Shown here: one piece after another, positions 46,430 to 59,171 of the stretch
How positions within the stretch are numbered: the stretch's first letter is position 1
How the letters are laid out: each line of letters starts with the position of its first letter
Assembly (NCBI GenBank): GCA_039654915.1
Contig: CM077593.1
Location: 80,766,501 to 80,830,500 of the forward strand
DNA length: 64,000 nucleotides
Direction: 5' to 3'
Source of the DNA: Aquilaria yunnanensis
Lineage: Eukaryota > Streptophyta > Magnoliopsida > Malvales > Thymelaeaceae
Translations under genes and position numbers: made by a program
The notes under the pieces: model-generated
What the model was told of the DNA's origin: nothing
Database searches by the model: none
What the model saw: only the letters and a program-made list of their open reading frames with translations

Positions 46430-48955
46430 AAAAGAGTATATGTCCAACACAATACACCCTACTTTAAGTCACAAACTTATGCAAAACATTTCATGGTATG
46501 CAAGTTGTTCTGTATTGTTGTCTTCTATGTTGCAATTGCTAATTTCATAATCTCATTCTCATATGGTTTTAATTTTTCTAGCTAATCATTATTTTTTTTA
46601 TTCATTAATATCAAAATAAGTAAATAATGTTTTGGTGTATTAATTTGGTTTACTCTACACTTTTGGCATTCTAAGGGTCCATACTAATATTATATAATTC
46701 GATGTTGTTTTAAGATGTTAGAGAAATTTCTTTTTATTCTTCGCAATCCAAAATCCGCGGCGAAGCTTGATGTCGAATTCAAAAACATAAAAGGTATGAT
46801 GTAAAATTTAAATACATGAAGTCAATTTTTTTAGAATTAGTGCTCTATCCTCTTAGTAAGGTTATATTGTTGATGTATGATATATAGGTCAAAAGTACAC
46901 GAAAGAGTGATCAAATAAACCACGAAACTTAAAATCACTTATAACCAGGCAAGTCACTAAAATTTATTATTTGAGAGACACCATGCCTTTGGTAAAGATT
47001 TTCTGTCCTTATATTGGTAATTGGAATGCTATGCTTTAGGATGGTAGAACTCAATAACTGTTTTTTTTTGTGTTATTATAGGGTGAGAGTTTCATGTTTA
47101 AGTTTGAAAATTTTTCTGACCTTCATGCTTGCTGATAACTTATGGGTAAGTTCAAATTTCTTTAAGATAAGAATATACAAATACATGCTTACTAGTATAT
47201 GTATTTACATATGCTTCTTTTCCTTCTCATATGCTATATAACATTTTGAAATTGTTAAAATGTTGTATGACTCATATGCAAGTAAAACACTTTCAAACTG
47301 TGGAGATACTTCTTAAAATAACCCCACTGTACCTCCTGGTGAACAACTTAGTGCAGCTGAAATTGAAACTTAGAATAAAGTGGCTGCAAGAGGACACCTA
47401 GGTTAATTAACTTTATTTCCCTAGTTATCATATTTTATGCTAATGATTATTAGCTATCTTAAATTATCAAGTCCCTGTCTATTAGTGTTAGAAAGTTGAT
47501 TGTATTACATTGTGTGGAATGAGATGGCTATTATAATGAAACTATGGATGAGAATATATGATAGTAAGCTGGTTTTGTTTCATTTAAATGTAGCACAATT
47601 TCAAGCTACTGTGAGGATTGGACTATATGGCATTGGGACGTAATAATAAATAATTGACTTGTTGTGAGAATATATGGCCTATGTTGATGTTGTTGATTTC
47701 GTCTTCATTGATGGTCTAGTCTTTTACCATGTTTGCAATAACATTTATAGAGGAGAAATATCAGGTAAGGTAATTTCTAGATTCTATCATCATCATATTC
47801 CACTTATGAGAGTCTACTTATATGTGTTTCCAAATGCATTTGCTCATAGTTTGGTTAACAATAAAAGAAAATTTCCATTAGGATTAAGATTTTTTTTTTG
47901 TTTTAAACATGAAATAATGATAAGTTGCTCTTCATGCCACCTTATTTTAGTAAAGATGGTAGTTGATACTAAGTAATTTGGTCTAAAGTTTTAATCATGA
48001 AACAAGGGTAAAAGAGCCTCCAGATTGGTAAATCTATTTTTCTCATTTTTATGTGTTTGTCTTTTCTCCTTAAATATAATTTTCATATTTGGTTTTGAGC
48101 TTTTTAACTAGGAATCAATGTGTTGACTTGCATACATAAAAATTCTAGTTATTTTCTTTTTTCTCATTATTTTAAGAACAACTAAGAGTTTTAAGATATG
48201 TTTTGTGATTGCATTATGCCAAGTTCTAATATGAACCTTTCAAGATTTGGAATCTAGAAAGAGTTAGAAAGACTAAAAAAAAGCGCTTGAAAAAGTTAAT
48301 AGTGTCTAGTGTTGTTGAATTTGAAGACCTTGGCCTTTATTTGATCAAGATTCATTGGATTCTTTTTAGAATTATTTATTAAGTTATGTACTCCCAATGT
48401 GGGTACTAATAAGATAGTTTTATAATTTGTCCCAATGTGGGTACTTATAAGATAGTTTTATAATTTGTCTTTTGTTTTTTAGATTATCTATTATGTGCAC
48501 TATTCCATACATTTCATATTTTTTTTATAGAAAATAATATATTGATTCAAGTTTCGATCACATAATATTGAAAATAACTGTCTAGATGGGTATGTCTGCT
48601 GTTTATTATGTTCATTATGTATATTAGCATCAATTTATTTTTATTTCTAAAGCCTTTAATTGTGGTGAATGATATTCTTATCGATTATCTTTTAAAATTT
48701 ATTATTACGTTATTTGCTATTTTAAACTTTTTGCTCATGCCATAATGTCAAGCATTTTCTATTTAAAAAATTTTTGTGAATAACATTTTATGATAAATTA
48801 GTACTTTTTAGATTGTTGTTTTGATGATAATAATTTTCTTAGTAATGTTTGCAATTTATATAGCATTTAAGTATATATTGTTTTCTAGTATTTAGTATAA
48901 TTTCAAATTCCGTAGTAACTCCGGGTATGTAAGTTAGTTATATGTATATATATAT
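46430..48955. other. Gene-poor AT-rich DNA with one exon-like fragment
   Basis: A short coding-like block at about 46713-46790 (MLEKFLFILRNPKSAAKLD, then VEFKNIK before GTATGA) and another near 47330-47400 (PPGEQLSAAEIE) may be remnants of genes; I recognise neither. Frames at 47014-47241 and 47674-47976 are AT-driven. CAATGTGGGTACT is tandemly duplicated at 48398-48460. Confidence 0.3.
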
Positions 48956-48956
48956 A

Positions 48957-49629
48957 CTCCATCCGTCCCACATTCTTTGTAACAATTTCCTTTTTTGGAT
49001 GTTCCAAATTCTTTGAATTATTTCCCTTTTCAGTAAGTTTAGCATATATCTTTACAATTATGCCCTTTATCATCCCTTAATTCCTCTATTTTACCCTAAA
49101 ACCCATAACCCCCAATGTTTCTATTTTGTGTCTCCTTTGACCTCAACGTGGACGAGGTGATGAACGGAGAAGAGGCGATGAACGGAAACGAGGCAACGAA
49201 TGGAGCTGATGGCAGATTAAGGCAGCAGGCGGAGGTGACCAACAATAGAGACAAAGAAAAGGTCAGCAACGGCAATAGATGATTGTAGTGATGGATCGAC
49301 GTGTCGAAGGCGGAATCGAGGAGGTGGGGGACAACAATCGACGCGTGGGACAGAATCGACGTGCCGGTGGCAACAATCGACAAAACGGGGACTAAAATTG
49401 ACTCGCTGGGAATGGTAATCGATGCATCAAGGATGAAAGTGACATGGTCAGGAGTGAAAGCAAGGAGCTCGGGACAGTAAATCGAAGGATTTCAAAGATG
49501 AGGCGACTGGATGGAGATGGCTTCCGAAGACAAAGATAGAGGGCAAAACAGGAAAACACGGCAAAAACAGAAGTTAGCCTTAAAAAACGTGGAAAACCAT
49601 TTGTTTCAATAAACACAGGACGGAGGGAG
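48957..49629. mobile_element. Mariner/Stowaway-type element with GC-rich interior
   Basis: Left end CTCCATCCGTCCCACATTC and reversed right end CTCCCTCCGTCCTGTGTTT are the canonical Stowaway/mariner terminus, flanked by TA (48955-48956 and 49630-49631). At 673 bp it is longer than a typical Stowaway. The middle (49130-49560) is GC-richer and has recurring AATCGAC and GTGGGACA/CGTGCCGG words; it may be captured or locally amplified sequence. Confidence 0.85.
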
Positions 49630-49631
49630 TA

Positions 49632-51130
49632 TAAAGCAAGATAATTTCAATGGAGCTTTTTGTCATTTCCTTAGCTGTCACCATCATTGATTAACTAGTC
49701 TTATTTTTCTTTTTTAAATATTTTTGGCATAGCTATATATTGCTCAATGAAAACTTGAAATCTAAAATTATCCTTCATTAAACTTAACGGTTTTCTTAAT
49801 ACCGTTACATGAAATTAACGGAGTAATAATAAAAAAAAATTACCATAGAGTGAGTAAAGTGGCAATTCGATTAGAAAGTCAACAATTACTATAAAACGAA
49901 TAAAGGAATGTCAGAATTTAACGTCATGTATTCACAAATTAGTTGTGAAATGAAATAATGTCAAAACGCGAATCAAAATTTCAGAAAATATTAAGTATTT
50001 TTTTCATTAATTACAACATTAATTAACATGTATCAAGGGAAATAGATGAATTAAAATAAATTGTCCAACGCATGAATAAAATTATGAAAGAAATGGATCA
50101 GACCAATTTTAATTTGGAAATGTTTAGACTAGTTATAGCCTTTAACATGAAAACGCGTGATATATGACATTTGAATTGTTGCCGAATTTGTTCTTGAAAA
50201 TTAAAAAGGAAATGTTCGGTTATAATTATCTATTTACAATAAATATTAAATTAATGCACAATTTATGCAAAATTGTGGAATAAAGGGCACACTAAATGTA
50301 AACTTAGCATTCATATACACTGCACAACAACTATATAAATAAATTCTTTAATTTACTGTTTATACCATCTGACTTTATTCTTCACTTCTTGAGTGGAAGC
50401 ACAATAATTTTAGCTTCATTCAATTGCATTCTATTATATGAACATGCAAACGCGATTTTTTTTCTCTTTTTTTTGTTTGCAGGATAACATGTATTAATGA
50501 AAGTACATAGTGAACTAGTTAATTCGTTTAATCTACATTTCATAAAATTGTATTGAATGCTATAATTTTAATCTATAATTTTTCTTTCATAATTCATATT
50601 TCAAAAGCAGGAGTCATTTTTTCGTCCATTTGTTAATAAAGGTTTTGTCATTTTTTTAAATTTTATTATTCTCTTGAAATAATCAGATGCTAGATCTAAT
50701 TAACAAACAACACTCTAATATGGCACACAAGTCAAATCGTATAGAAATAGACAATTACCAGAACATAGGATTCAGTATGATGCATAATTCAAAATAGATT
50801 GTAGGTGCAGTCTTTGTTCACTATTCACAAGGATAAACATTATAGAGTCAATGAAAATTATAAAAATAAATCTAATCTTTAATAATTAAAATTTATTTTG
50901 TAAATTCAACTTACACTGAAAAACCAACACTATATTGTTTATCCCAAATGTATTTCGGGAGCAAAATTGTGTGCATTAGCATTTATGGTTGATATTTGAA
51001 TAGAACTTTTATTTATGAAAAATAGATCTACATGTAGGCAGAACGAAGTATCTGCCATGAGATGAAACACCAATAAAAAACAAGAAAGAAAATAGAAAAA
51101 AAATAAACATGTTGGATTGTAGAAAGAATA
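49632..51130. other. AT-rich intergenic DNA, nothing recognised
   Basis: No ORF, no inverted or tandem repeat of note. Confidence 0.4.
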
Positions 51131-51132
51131 AA

Positions 51133-51345
51133 ACTCCCTCAATCCAATATTCTTTACACCATTTGACTTTTTCGCTTAGTTTGACTTGAATTATTTATAT
51201 TAGTATTTATTTAAAAAAATTAAATATATTTAAAAATTATATGCCTTAATTTATCATTCTTATATAAAAGTTCTTCATTTATATACTAAAATGTTGAAAA
51301 TAAAAAATCATAGATTAATTACTAAAAAGTAAATGTTGAAAACAG
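51133..51345. mobile_element. Stowaway-like MITE, right end lost
   Basis: Starts ACTCCCTCAATCCAATATTC; the interior (CATTTGACTTTTTCGC, TTGAAAATAAAAAATCATAG, ATTAATTACTAAAAAG) matches the complete copy at 58927-59169. The right terminus is not present. Confidence 0.6.
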
Positions 51346-53551
51346 AAGCATAGAACTAGAAAAATTGAAGCCAGATATGAACAGATTTGGTGTCAGTCTA
51401 TAGAAAAGCATCCATAAATAAGTGAAACCAAATCAAGATAAGGCAAAAGATAATATAATTTTAAAACAAAACAAAACAAAGGTAAATGAAGGCACTTAGG
51501 TCTATAGAAAAAATAACCAAAAAGTTAAAAAAAAAACAAAAGGAAGAACACATGAGGCAGGAGTTGTAAAGATTGAGGCTAGATATGAATAGATCTAGTC
51601 TTGGTTGGTAGGAAAACATCAACAAATAAGAGAAATTGAATGAACATGGGCTGAGAAATACAATGTAAACTTAACAGTTAACTTAAAAAATCACAGATCT
51701 AAGTTGATTAAGTTAAGTTGCAAACACACTTGCAAGTTTTTAAGGTAAATTTCTAACCTAGAAAAAAAAAAGATAAATGAAAAACTCAAAAGGCCATAGC
51801 TACAAAAATTGGTTGTAACCATACTTGTAAATTTTGTAAAAAAACATAAGAAGTTAACACAAAAATAAATGAATAACTCATAAGCCCAAATCTAGAAAGA
51901 TGTTATGTAAAAAAAACTACAAATGTGAAAAAATAAGATAAAACTTTAAAAAAAAATTCCAGAACTCTTAAGGCTAGATCTTGAAAGGTCGATCTTGAAC
52001 CTACCTGGTGCATTAAAAAAATGGTAAGGGTTGCAAACAAGACAAGGTAACAAACAATGAGCCATAAAAAAATAGAGTGCAAAAACATAGGAAAGAAATG
52101 GAATTAGTACATAAGGAAATGAATCCTGATGGCAATAGAGAGAGACTGAGAGATGAGAGAGATGCAGAGGTTTCTTCACATAGAGGGGAGAGACGCGTGT
52201 TTTTTGGGCCAACGAAATATATTCTAGAAACGTCTCACAAGTTTTATAGGCTGAGTATATGGGTTAATTATAGTTTTATTCCTTAACTTTAAAAATTTAT
52301 TGCTAATAGGCCCTGTAATTTTTTACATTTGTCATAGTAGGTGTCAGGTTTTAAGACAGGTCAATGACATTCTTCTGTATGATTGTCCGTATTCCTTCAA
52401 TTCTTTGGAACTGAAATGCTACAAATTAAAATGTTATTTCCAATAACTAAATGCTCAATAATCTAGGCTGACCTCTATGTAAGTAAACCATTTTTATGTA
52501 CAAAAACAGCTTGGGCCAACAGTGACCTAGACTTTTTTTTAGCTCATCATTTTCAAAGCCATTTCATCTATCCCAACATTTTCAATATGCTCTTCATTTT
52601 AAAGTCCATATTTTTAACCCAAAATTTATGATTTTAATATTACTTTTAAAAGAATCATAGTATTGTTAATTACAAACTAATGTTTATCCTTGAATATGTG
52701 TGTGTGTTTATAAATCGTTAAGTTTAACAATGAAAGAACACAAAAAACTTCATGAAAGAAAAAATGCAAAGTATTTAGATTTATTTTAAAGGAAATTTAT
52801 TTTCACAAATTATTTGGTTACCCATTTGGTGACATATATATCGACAAAAAGCAATACTAAAGATGCTCCCCAAACTATTATATGATTGTTTGTTTAATTG
52901 CATAATTAGCAGTTCTCTTTGGTTTACACAGTACTTTATTTCATGGATTACCAATTTTTAGAAATCATTTTAGATAAACTAGACTACTATTTCTAATATA
53001 TTTTACTTATTACTTTTCATATGTCTTTTCCATAAGTAATTAAATTATTGATATGTTTTACACTTTTATTTTTTTTGATCCTATGGCAATACTTGATATT
53101 TAAATTAGTTGTTACTAAAGTTTCTTTTGATGAGATCCAACAACACAAACAATCATGGATACACAGTCTGGTGAATGGATTCTGATAACAGTATGGTAGT
53201 TCATCAATATACTAATGCAAACCAAAGACACACAAGGCAACACAAAGTTCTATAAATTAGCATATTGCTGAAATTACAACTTCCAAAATAATCCAACTTC
53301 ATAGCAATTTCCTTTATAGAGTAGTGAGTGATAGGTCATTCTATCTTTCTTCTACAAACAATAAAGTTCAATTGTTGTTAGAAATTCATAAGAAATTATG
53401 ATTCCTCCAAATAAAAAGGGATAGAATGAAAGGAGAGTCGAATTAAACATTAGTCGAAACTACAACTACACCTTTAAGCAATAAAACAACTTCAAGCTTA
53501 ACTCAATTTAGTTAAATTCTTTTGTTCATTAACCCATATTTTTAATATGGA
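51346..53551. other. AT-rich intergenic DNA
   Basis: 51350-51900 has two similar stretches (GAAAAATTGAAGCCAGATATGA at about 51357 and AAAGATTGAGGCTAGATATG at about 51569), suggesting a diverged ~210-bp duplication. 52250-52370 resembles a TE terminus (TTAATTATAGTTTTATTCC). No gene supported. Confidence 0.35.
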
Positions 53552-54149
53552 CACCACTAAAAAAAATCATTTTTCCAATGGCCCATTTTCCAACGGCCAA
53601 GTCGTTGGAAATTTCCAATGTGCTAGGCCGTTGGAAACTGTAAAAAAAAATTGACCCTTGTGAAAAAAAATCTGCAACGACTTGACCATTGAAAGTGTTG
53701 AAAAATTTCCAACGGTCAATTTTCCAATGGCCTAAACCGTTGGAAAATAGTAAGTTAAATTGTACATCTTAATATTTATTCAAGTTTTTTTATTTTCCAA
53801 CTGCCTAAGCTGTTGGAAATTTTTTTTATTTTTCCAACTGCTTAGGCCGTTGGAAAATATGTAAGTTAAAATATTCATCTCAATATTTATTGTTTTCAAC
53901 GACTTTGGCAGTTGGAAAATATTTAAGTTAAAATGTCCATCTCAGTATTTATTATTTCTAACGGCTTAAGCCGTTGAAAAACATTTACTTTTCCAACCAC
54001 CTATGCTATTGGAAAATAATTTTATCATAATATATGTGATAATATGTATTTATCATAATATATTAGTATAGTATAAAATTTATCATAATATAATATAAAA
54101 TTCATCATAATATGTTAAAATGTATCATAATATATAATGTATCATAAGT

Positions 54150-54166
54150 ATCATCTATATCATACA

Positions 54167-54224
<58 letters not shown>

Positions 54225-54459
54225 TATAATATAAAATTTATCATAAGTATCATATATATCATAATTATACACACACACACACATATATATATAATATCAT
54301 AATTATAAATATTTATTATAATATGTATGTATGTATGTACATATGTATATCATATATAAAGTATTTATCATATTTATCATATAATTTTAGAAAGTAAAGT
54401 AATTATTTTGAAAATATTTGCCATAAAAACAACAACAACAACAACAACAATAATAATAA

Positions 54460-54535
<76 letters not shown>
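54150..54535. repeat. Compound microsatellite inside the CACTA element
   Basis: (CATA)n at about 54164-54195, (TA)n to 54222, (AC)n near 54271, (TATG)n near 54324, (CAA)n/(TAA)n at 54428-54460, (AC)n at 54465-54509 and (TA)n at 54512-54533. Confidence 0.95.
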
Positions 54536-54541
<6 letters not shown>

Positions 54542-54564
54542 CTCAACAAAAAAAAAATGATCAA

Positions 54565-55450
54565 TTGGACCAAAAAAGGCTAAACCTAACCCTAATTGAC
54601 CCTAACTATAAATACTATTACTTACCCCCCCAACCCCTCCCCGTCTCTGCCTCCTCCAGCGCTTCGTCTCCCTCGTCTCAGCCTCTCCGTCTCCGTCTCT
54701 TCTCACCCTCTTCGTCTTCCCTCCGTAGTCTCCAGCTCTTCTCATCCTCTCTGTCCCCTCTTCTTAGGCTCTCCCCTTCCTCGCACTCTCTCCGTCTTTC
54801 GTCTTCATCTTGCCCCTTCCTCTCGGCCCTCTCTCCATCCTCTCAGCCTTCTTTGTCTCCGTTTCTCCCTTTCCCTCCTCCCTGATCGCCGGTGCCCATT
54901 AGTGCCTCTTTCCTCTGCCGTGCTCATCAGCCTCATACGGATCGTCTCTTCTTCTCACACTTCGGCCTCCACAGCCACTGTGCTCATCGGCCTCACCAGT
55001 CCGTCGTCTGTGCAACCCATATCGGCCCGTCCTTAGTCTATCTGTCTTTACCGCTTCAATGTCCTCCTCGCCTCCACGCCTTCCTCGGTGACCGAAAGGG
55101 ATGGGATCAGAAGAGATGGCCTTTGAATATGTTTAGATCTATTTCGAATTTTCAATTTAGGGTTGAAATTTGTTATGTTTTTTTATTTTTGATTTTTGTT
55201 TAGATCTTTTCGGATATTTTGATTTCTTGTTCAAATTTGTTTGGTTTTTTATTTTTGATTTTGGTTATATTTGTTTCGTATGTTTAGATCTGTTCTTATA
55301 TTTTTTATTTCGTATGTTTAATCTTTTACTTCAGATTTGTTTGGATTTTTTCTTTTTTATTTTGGTTAGATCTGTTTGTATTTTTAATTTGATTGATTTT
55401 TGTGTTAGATTTGTTAGATTTTGTATTTTTCTGATTTTTAAATTTTTGTA
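54565..55450 (+). other. Gene-leader-like captured segment in the CACTA element
   Basis: 54590-54900 is strongly CT-rich and gives Ser/Pro/Leu-rich frames (106, 146 and 103 codons in different frames), none recognisable. It is followed by GGTGACCGAAAGG and a T-rich, GATTTTTGTTTAGATCTG-repeating stretch typical of a plant leader intron. Taken together this looks like a captured promoter-proximal or 5' UTR segment, not a protein gene. Confidence 0.4.
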
Positions 55451-55904
55451 ATAATGTAAATATAATTTAAGTAATAATAAATTTAATTTTTTGACCTAAA
55501 GTAAAATATAATTTTGTATATCTAAAACAATAAATATAAATTGTTTAATGATATATACATTTTTTATTTCTTGAAATATTTTTCCAACGGCCTTAGCCGT
55601 TGGAAACTTCCATCGGGCTGTTGGAAAATTATTTCACTATTCAAAAAAATTCTCAAATAAAAGCCGTTGGAAAGTCCGTTGGAAATACCAATAGCTTAAC
55701 ATTGTGCCGTTGGAATTTTTTTTCCAACGCATGATTTGCCAACACCCCGATTTCCAACGGCTCTATGTTGGAAATAGTCAATTTTCCAATGCAAGGCCAT
55801 TGGAAATGGCAGTTGAAAATGATCTTTTTTTAGTAGTGGGACCGGGCAATAAGAAAATCGAAGTACTAACAAGCTCCAAGAAGAGCCCAACCTCGAAGTG
55901 ATAT

Positions 55905-56204
55905 TTATCCCATAAAAACAAAGCTTTCTGAATGGAAAGACGATTGCAGAAGAAATTCATAAGGGAAAACATAACATAAATAGAAAAGATAAAATTGTAG
56001 AAAAAAATATCCATCCAGTAATGCATATGAAATCAGGAAAAGTTCACAAATCAAAATGGCAATCACCAAACAAAGTTTCGCGATAGCAAATGAGAACAAG
56101 ATCTTGGACTTGGCGTCATCCCTCACACTTTGGAAACGGCGGGCTTGAGGGGAGAAAATAGCAGAAACAAAAGTGGGGTCTAGATGAGGAAGCATTTGCC
56201 TCAT
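55905..56204 (-). CDS. Small hydrophobic ORF, doubtful
   Basis: 99 codons reading leftwards from 56204. The N-terminal 35 residues (MRQMLPHLDPTFVSAIFSP, RRFQSVRDDAKSK) look coding; the rest is very hydrophobic (two possible membrane spans around residues 38-75) and partly AT-driven. The CACTA element starts 66 bases beyond its stop. Could be a first exon interrupted downstream. Not recognised. Confidence 0.25.
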   Translation of the reverse strand: MRQMLPHLDPTFVSAIFSPQARRFQSVRDDAKSKILFSFAIAKLCLVIAILICELFLISYALLDGYFFLQFYLFYLCYVFPYEFLLQSSFHSESFVFMG

Positions 56205-57360
56205 CTAGTGTTAGCTTTTACTTGTTTTACTTTCCGCTGCATCCGATTTTGCCATTTTGTCAATTGAGTCCACAAGGTTTGATTAGATTTTAAGTGGTCA
56301 GTAAGAACATACTAATTATAAGATTGTTATTGCATTTAGAACAATATTTCTTACTAAATAAATAATATTTTATGAAATAGGAAATTTTAGATAGTAAAAC
56401 ATAATTTCTTACTGAAAAGAATAACATTATATGGAAAAAAAATTATTACAATAGGAACAACACTACTTTGTAAATAAACAATGACCATTCTAGAACAATA
56501 ATTGATAGGTGGGGAATAACATTTATGTTATCAAAGAACAATAATTGGTATGTGGGGAGCAATAGTGACAATATCTATAATGTGTGTGTGTGTAAAGATT
56601 ATCATATCTTTGTAGCAACATGTCTTTTGAGTGTCGTCACTAATCAGTTTCCTGTAGGTTGATTGAATACCTATTATGGTCTATAAGAGATTCTAAGATC
56701 GTGAGTCGATTATGCTAAAATTATTTTATTCATGGAGGTTTGGTTTTATCATTTTCCTAAATTTTTACTTTTTTGCCTAATTGTTGATAAGATTGTTTTA
56801 ATGAATTTTATTTAATTATTTTTAATTTCTAATTTAATTTCAAACCGTAAATATTACCAAACCAACCGAATATGAAATCTTAAATGTCTTTGATAGGACT
56901 TTACCAAATTTACAAAGAATTTGAAAGAAATATCTTGTTCAAACTATAAATCTTACCAAATCAATCAGATTTGAACAAATTTGTCTCGGGATTTTACCAA
57001 ATCAATCAACAACAAAATCTTTGAAGATTTACTAAGTTTTTTTATAATTATTTCTGAAAATAAGGTAAATTATATCATCTAGCATAACAAAATAATTTTA
57101 TGTGTTATCTACCTTGAGATGTATTGTGAGATAAACTTTAAACCATTCTAAAATACTCAAAGATGAGGCAAACAAATAAATATCCTACATTATACCCTAT
57201 GTAAATTTAATAGCTAATTTAATGCACGGCCAAACAAGCAAATAAAGAAATAGAAAAGCAATACAGAAAAAAAAAAAAAGTGTATTTGGTAAACGTGTAT
57301 TCAGTCAGTGACTTTTCTGCAAAGTAAAAAGAACGTTAGTGACTTGGATGACCTAAATAC
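56205..57360. other. AT-rich intergenic DNA
   Basis: 56290-56580 has recurrent AACAATA/ATAACATT words similar in type to those at 58460-58810 on the other strand. No gene. Confidence 0.35.
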
Positions 57361-57790
57361 AAAGTTCAAGGGGTTAAACAGGAGTTATGCCGTAAGAGGA
57401 AAGACTTAGATGGGTTAACGGTGGGGGATGGGTCGGGTCGCCGGTTTGGAGGCGGTTTTCTTTTTGTTCCTCGATTCACCGGCGAGGAAAGAAACGAGCA
57501 ACGGCCTGGGCTTTCCTGCAGAGGAGGAGGCGACCTTAGGAGACGAGCGAAGACGGACTGTTGCAGAGGGGAGGAGACGTGCTTCGGCCTTCCTCGTCTT
57601 CTCTCTGATTGGTGTCGCCGGCGGTGGGGTGACATCTAGGATGGTGGTGCAGCGCGGAACGGATCACGGGCTGACGGCGATGGATTGGCGATGGGATGGC
57701 GTCGGGAAGAGGAATGGGACCTCCAGGGGACGCGGCGGCAGTTGGGTTAAGCTGAGGGTTTCAAGGAGGAAGAGTAGTGACTAGTGAGAC
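57361..57790. other. GC-rich island with overlapping frames, no assigned gene
   Basis: A sharp GC rise flanked by AT-rich DNA. Plus-strand frame 57428-57784 (118 codons, Arg/Gly-rich) and minus-strand frame 57366-57635 (89 codons, Arg/Pro/Ser-rich) overlap; both compositions follow from GC skew. The sequence resembles 5' gene regions or captured TE interiors. I recognise no protein. Confidence 0.3.
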
Positions 57791-58460
57791 CAGAGACTAA
57801 AGACGCAGTTTTCCCCTTTCCTGACTAGAGGGTTGCGAATTTGTCAGCGTTTTTTCTCTTTGTTTCTCTCAAATGGTATGCCTCATCCAAATTAAATTTG
57901 ACGAAGTTTAAATCTCTTAAATATTATCTAACTAAAATATTAATCTTAGTTCTATAACTCCTAGGTTAGTGATTTGATCCCATTTTTATGAGAAATTGTA
58001 ATTTGGCCGAACCTTTATAGGATTTGTCAAATTAGTCTAAAGGTTCGCAAAAATAACCAAAGTTTTCAAAAATTTTATAGAGTGGCTAGATTTAAGCCAA
58101 ACTCTCTAAAATTGATAAATTTATCTTAAACTTTCCAATTTTCTCTAAAATCTTATAAAAACTCTCAGCTTCCATCAAAATTTTTCGTTTTACCTAAATT
58201 GACCCTACAAAACCTTTAGAACTTTAAATTTGTACCTAAACTAAATTATTCCTATTTTGACCGTGAATGATTATACTAAATTCCTAAAGTTTTATAAGAC
58301 GAGCAACAATATAACCTAAATGTGACTAGACCAACTAACCCTAAAATAATAAAAATAATCCAAATATCCTAACAATTAACCAAATTGCCCATAAAAATGA
58401 GAGCGCCCCATAAACTAATTTTCCTAACCTAGAACTAAACAAAAATTAATACTCAGACAA
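57791..58460. other. Low-complexity intergenic DNA
   Basis: Nothing recognised; repeated CTAAA/CCTAAA words without a clear period. Confidence 0.35.
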
Positions 58461-58815
58461 AATTGAGTGTTAACAATATTTTCATTTCATATGGTCATAT
58501 AATTTATTTAATTGATATTATTGTTCCGACTTGATATTATTATTCTTTTAGTCAATATTCTTGTCCCCTCATAATTGTTATTCATTTTGTCAATCTTGTT
58601 ATTCCTTTACTCCAAATTGTTGCTCATTCAACTGAGTTTGCTATTTCATTAACAAGTTCAGCACTTTAATTGATATTATTGTTCTTTTAGTGGATATTAT
58701 TGTTTATTTTGCTATTGTTATTCATTTGATTAACTTCGTGATCATTTTTTGTTCGATTGATATTGTTGTTCTGTTTTGTCAAGACTGTTATTCTTTGTAG
58801 TAAATTTGTTATTTT
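58461..58815. repeat. Degenerate minisatellite of TTGTTATTC-type units
   Basis: TTGTTATTC, TATTATTGTTC, TTTAGTxxATATT and GTCAA recur about every 20-28 bases through the whole segment with many variations. The complement words (GAACAATA) appear just right of the MITE at 59200-59290 and at 56330-56580, so these may be subterminal repeats of one old element. Confidence 0.5.
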
Positions 58816-58926
58816 GTTTGCAATTCATGTGAATGATGAACTAAATCAAATAACAAATCAAAAGATTAACATAAACAATGAATTGAATTCTAATCTAATC
58901 AAAAGGAAGCAATAATCAGAATAATA

Positions 58927-59169
58927 TTCCCTCCGTTCCAAAATTTTTAATACATTTGACTTTTTGTCATATTTTGACTTAATTTTATTCATATTATTCT
59001 TTGTTAGAAAAAATAAATAAATAAATATATATATATATTTAGAAACTACATATCTTGAATTATCATCCATATACAAAGATTTTTTATTTATATATTAAAC
59101 TGTTGAAAATAAAAAATCCTAGATTAATTGCCAAAAACAAATGAAGCAAAACTTTTGGGATGGAGGGAC
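58927..59169. mobile_element. Stowaway-like MITE (243 bp)
   Basis: Left TTCCCTCCGTTCCAAAA and reversed right GTCCCTCCATCCCAAAA, flanked by TA on both sides (58925-58926, 59170-59171). The inside is shared with the truncated copy at 51133. Confidence 0.88.
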
Positions 59170-59171
59170 TA

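Larger units (their letters stand above)
53552..55838. mobile_element. CACTA (En/Spm) element, non-autonomous, 3-bp target duplication
   Basis: Left end CACCACTAAAAAAAATCATT and reversed right end CACTACTAAAAAAAGATCAT, flanked by the 3-bp duplication GGA (53549-53551 and 55839-55841). Both ends carry dense subterminal repeats of the type TTTCCAACGGCC / GGCCGTTGGAAA (53570-54010 and 55575-55800), as expected for transposase-binding arrays. Interior: long microsatellite block (54150-54535), a CT-rich stretch (54590-54900) and an intron-like T-rich tail (55140-55450). No TNPA/TNPD-like protein. Confidence 0.93.

Noticed and set aside
46081..46452. 123-codon Tyr/Phe-rich minus-strand frame
   Set aside because: Covers the 141-bp-spaced direct repeats of an AT-rich transposon end.
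54565..55036. Ser/Pro/Leu-rich frames in the CACTA element
   Set aside because: Three overlapping frames all open because of CT-rich composition; no domain seen.
55170..55451. 93-codon Phe/Leu-rich plus-strand frame
   Set aside because: Looks like a T-rich plant intron, with no coding signature.
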